A DNA stretch of 64,000 bases from Lasiodiplodia sp. COLG20 (Eukaryota > Ascomycota > Dothideomycetes > Botryosphaeriales > Botryosphaeriaceae), in the NCBI GenBank assembly GCA_009801085.1, contig VNWV01000007.1, positions 868,001 to 932,000 of the forward strand, written 5' to 3'. The first letter of the stretch is position 1, and every line of letters begins with the position of its first letter. Shown here piece by piece: positions 63,030 to 64,000 of the stretch. The translations under genes and the position numbers were made by a program. The notes below the pieces were generated by a model that saw only the letters and a list, made by a program, of their open reading frames with translations, had not been told where the DNA came from and ran no database searches.

Positions 63030-63244
63030 GGCGGGCAGCGTGACGACAGAGCAGAGAGTGGTGACGCGGAAGATGGCTGGTGGAGAGGGGAGTCGCGGAG
63101 ATAATAGCTTACGGGTTGTGAAGTCGGAGGCGATGGAGCCGCCGGGACTTGGCGCGCGGGACGGATTCTCCGACGTCGTCACCCGTCGCCCAGCGCAGCT
63201 TCACTCAACCGCCCAGTCGCCCATCCACCACCCCGACCGTTACC
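63030..63244. promoter_or_regulatory. divergent promoter shared by mpc2 and ndufa2
   Basis: 215 bp separate the two ATGs of genes for mitochondrial energy metabolism, suggesting co-regulation. The right half is C/A-rich leader; no TATA box is seen. Confidence 0.6.
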
Positions 63245-63703
63245 ATGGCCTCCAAGTACGCATTCAGCGGCGCCGTCAGGGAGCTGCGCTTTGCCCTCTG
63301 CCAGTCCTCGTCCCAGAGCGCTGCCACACGGTACAATCCCTCTTCCCGCCGCCGTCTTCGATTGGAAAAGCGACAACGCTGATTGGACCGCCCAGGAACT
63401 TCCTCCTGCGCGCCTACCCTACCATGAAGAAGCACAACCCTCACACTCCGATTCTCATCAGGGAAGCCCAGAATGTGGAGCCTAAGGTTTACGCGAGATA
63501 CGGTGCGTCGCAACGTCCTGGGCTGGGATATGGGGTAGCATTGGCTGATGGAAACAATAGAGTTCGGAAAGGAGAAGATGTTGCCATTGTCGGGTGAGTT
63601 GGCTTATTATGCATGTTGCACAGTGGTAGGATGCTGACTCTACGCAGGCCTGGATGATGCGACTATTGAGAGCAAAGTTACCGAGCTGGTCAAGTCGTCA
63701 TAG
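63245..63703 (+). CDS. ndufa2: NADH:ubiquinone oxidoreductase 10.5 kDa subunit (NDUFA2/B8)
   Basis: Four exons: 63245-63330, 63396-63502, 63561-63593, 63648-63703, 93 aa. MASKYAFSGAVRELRFALCQ, NFLLRAYPTMKKHNPHTPIL, IREAQNVEPKVYARYEFGKE and GLDDATIESKVTELVK match the thioredoxin-fold NDUFA2 family (Neurospora 10.5 kDa subunit), an accessory subunit of the complex I matrix arm. There is no cleavable presequence, as usual. All three introns are 54-65 nt with the frame preserved; the third exon is only 33 nt. Confidence 0.92.
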
Positions 63704-63820
63704 ATGCTATGAATTAGCTGCTTCTCCGTTGGAGGGCTGTACAAATACAAAAAGCTCTGAACTACGAGAGCATCGCCGACTTTCTACTTTACACCGCTTC
63801 GCGCTCGGGAGGACATGCCC

Positions 63821-64000
63821 CTAAAACTTCGCCGCAATCGTCTCGTTCACCGTCAAATCCCCGAACCGATATTGCGCCCAGCTCATACTTCCGTCCGCCA
63901 TGGTGAAGAGGCGAGTAGCAAGGTCGCTCCCCGCCGCCCCCGCCGCGATATGAATGGGCAGTAGGTGCTCAAAAGTTGGGTGAGCTTGACGGGCATCTCC
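63821..64000 (-). CDS. LigB/DODA-type extradiol dioxygenase, C-terminal fragment
   Basis: The last 59 codons of a minus-strand gene that continues beyond the window edge; 64000 is the first base of a codon in frame. The visible part reads DARQAHPTFEHLLPIHIAAG, then an Ala/Gly spacer and MSWAQYRFGDLTVNETIAAKF. AHP-x2-EHLLP followed by an Ala/Gly-rich stretch is the conserved C-terminal motif of DOPA 4,5-dioxygenase-like proteins, where the His belongs to the active site. These are non-haem iron or zinc enzymes that cleave or bind catechols. The frame is closed by TAG. Substrate unknown. It converges on the ndufa2 gene with a 117-bp gap. Confidence 0.75.
   Translation of the reverse strand, partial: GDARQAHPTFEHLLPIHIAAGAAGSDLATRLFTMADGSMSWAQYRFGDLTVNETIAAKF

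Overview
This is a 64 kb piece of nuclear chromosome from a filamentous ascomycete (Pezizomycotina, probably Dothideomycetes; the class is my inference). The evidence is short introns of about 45-120 nt with GTAAGT/GTGAGT donors and CTAAC/CTGAC branch sites, pyrimidine-rich leaders before ATG codons, fungus-only genes (areA, DASH Hsk3, a GPI-anchored GH76 mannosidase, the bifunctional ARG5,6 gene) and an interphase-like spacing of single genes without operons. No rRNA, tRNA, CRISPR array or intact transposon was recognised. All multi-exon models were built by hand from splice signals and reading frame, and each completed model gives an intact frame.

Layout. 0-11.4 kb: a secreted Ser/Thr-rich protein (+), then on the minus strand the SAGA subunit Sgf11, SMC5, the nascent-chain complex subunit Egd1 (NAC beta) and a small membrane protein. 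11.4-18.2 kb is gene-poor with one short plus-strand gene. 18.2-30.3 kb: a small conserved protein, sedoheptulose-1,7-bisphosphatase, a possibly myristoylated protein, a Dcw1/Dfg5 cell-wall mannosidase, a synaptobrevin v-SNARE and ARG5,6. 32.5-33.5 kb: a divergent pair, a small coiled-coil membrane protein and Hsk3. A 6.2 kb gene-free stretch precedes the nitrogen regulator areA (39.7-42.6 kb). 47-64 kb: a GPI-anchored blue-copper protein, a BLOC-1-like subunit, a CE2-type esterase, a 970-residue fungal protein of unknown role, a GMC oxidoreductase, a mitochondrial pyruvate carrier subunit diverging from complex I subunit NDUFA2, and the 3' end of a LigB/DODA-type dioxygenase running off the edge.

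The genes are mostly housekeeping and do not form a biosynthetic cluster. Themes recur: mitochondrial metabolism (ARG5,6, pyruvate carrier, NDUFA2), cell wall and surface (GH76, cupredoxin, esterase), chromatin/chromosomes (Sgf11, SMC5, Hsk3) and nitrogen control (areA with arginine synthesis).

The two most unusual signals are (1) an apparent single-nucleotide exon in the egd1 gene, needed to restore the conserved RIGGKGT sequence, and (2) three hairpins downstream of areA that carry the same loop (TGGAGG..CAGGCGCT) on three unrelated but self-complementary stems, a pattern expected of a repeated RNA regulatory element in the areA 3' UTR. A 7-nt exon in the CE2 esterase and a 16-nt exon in the pyruvate carrier add to the micro-exon theme.
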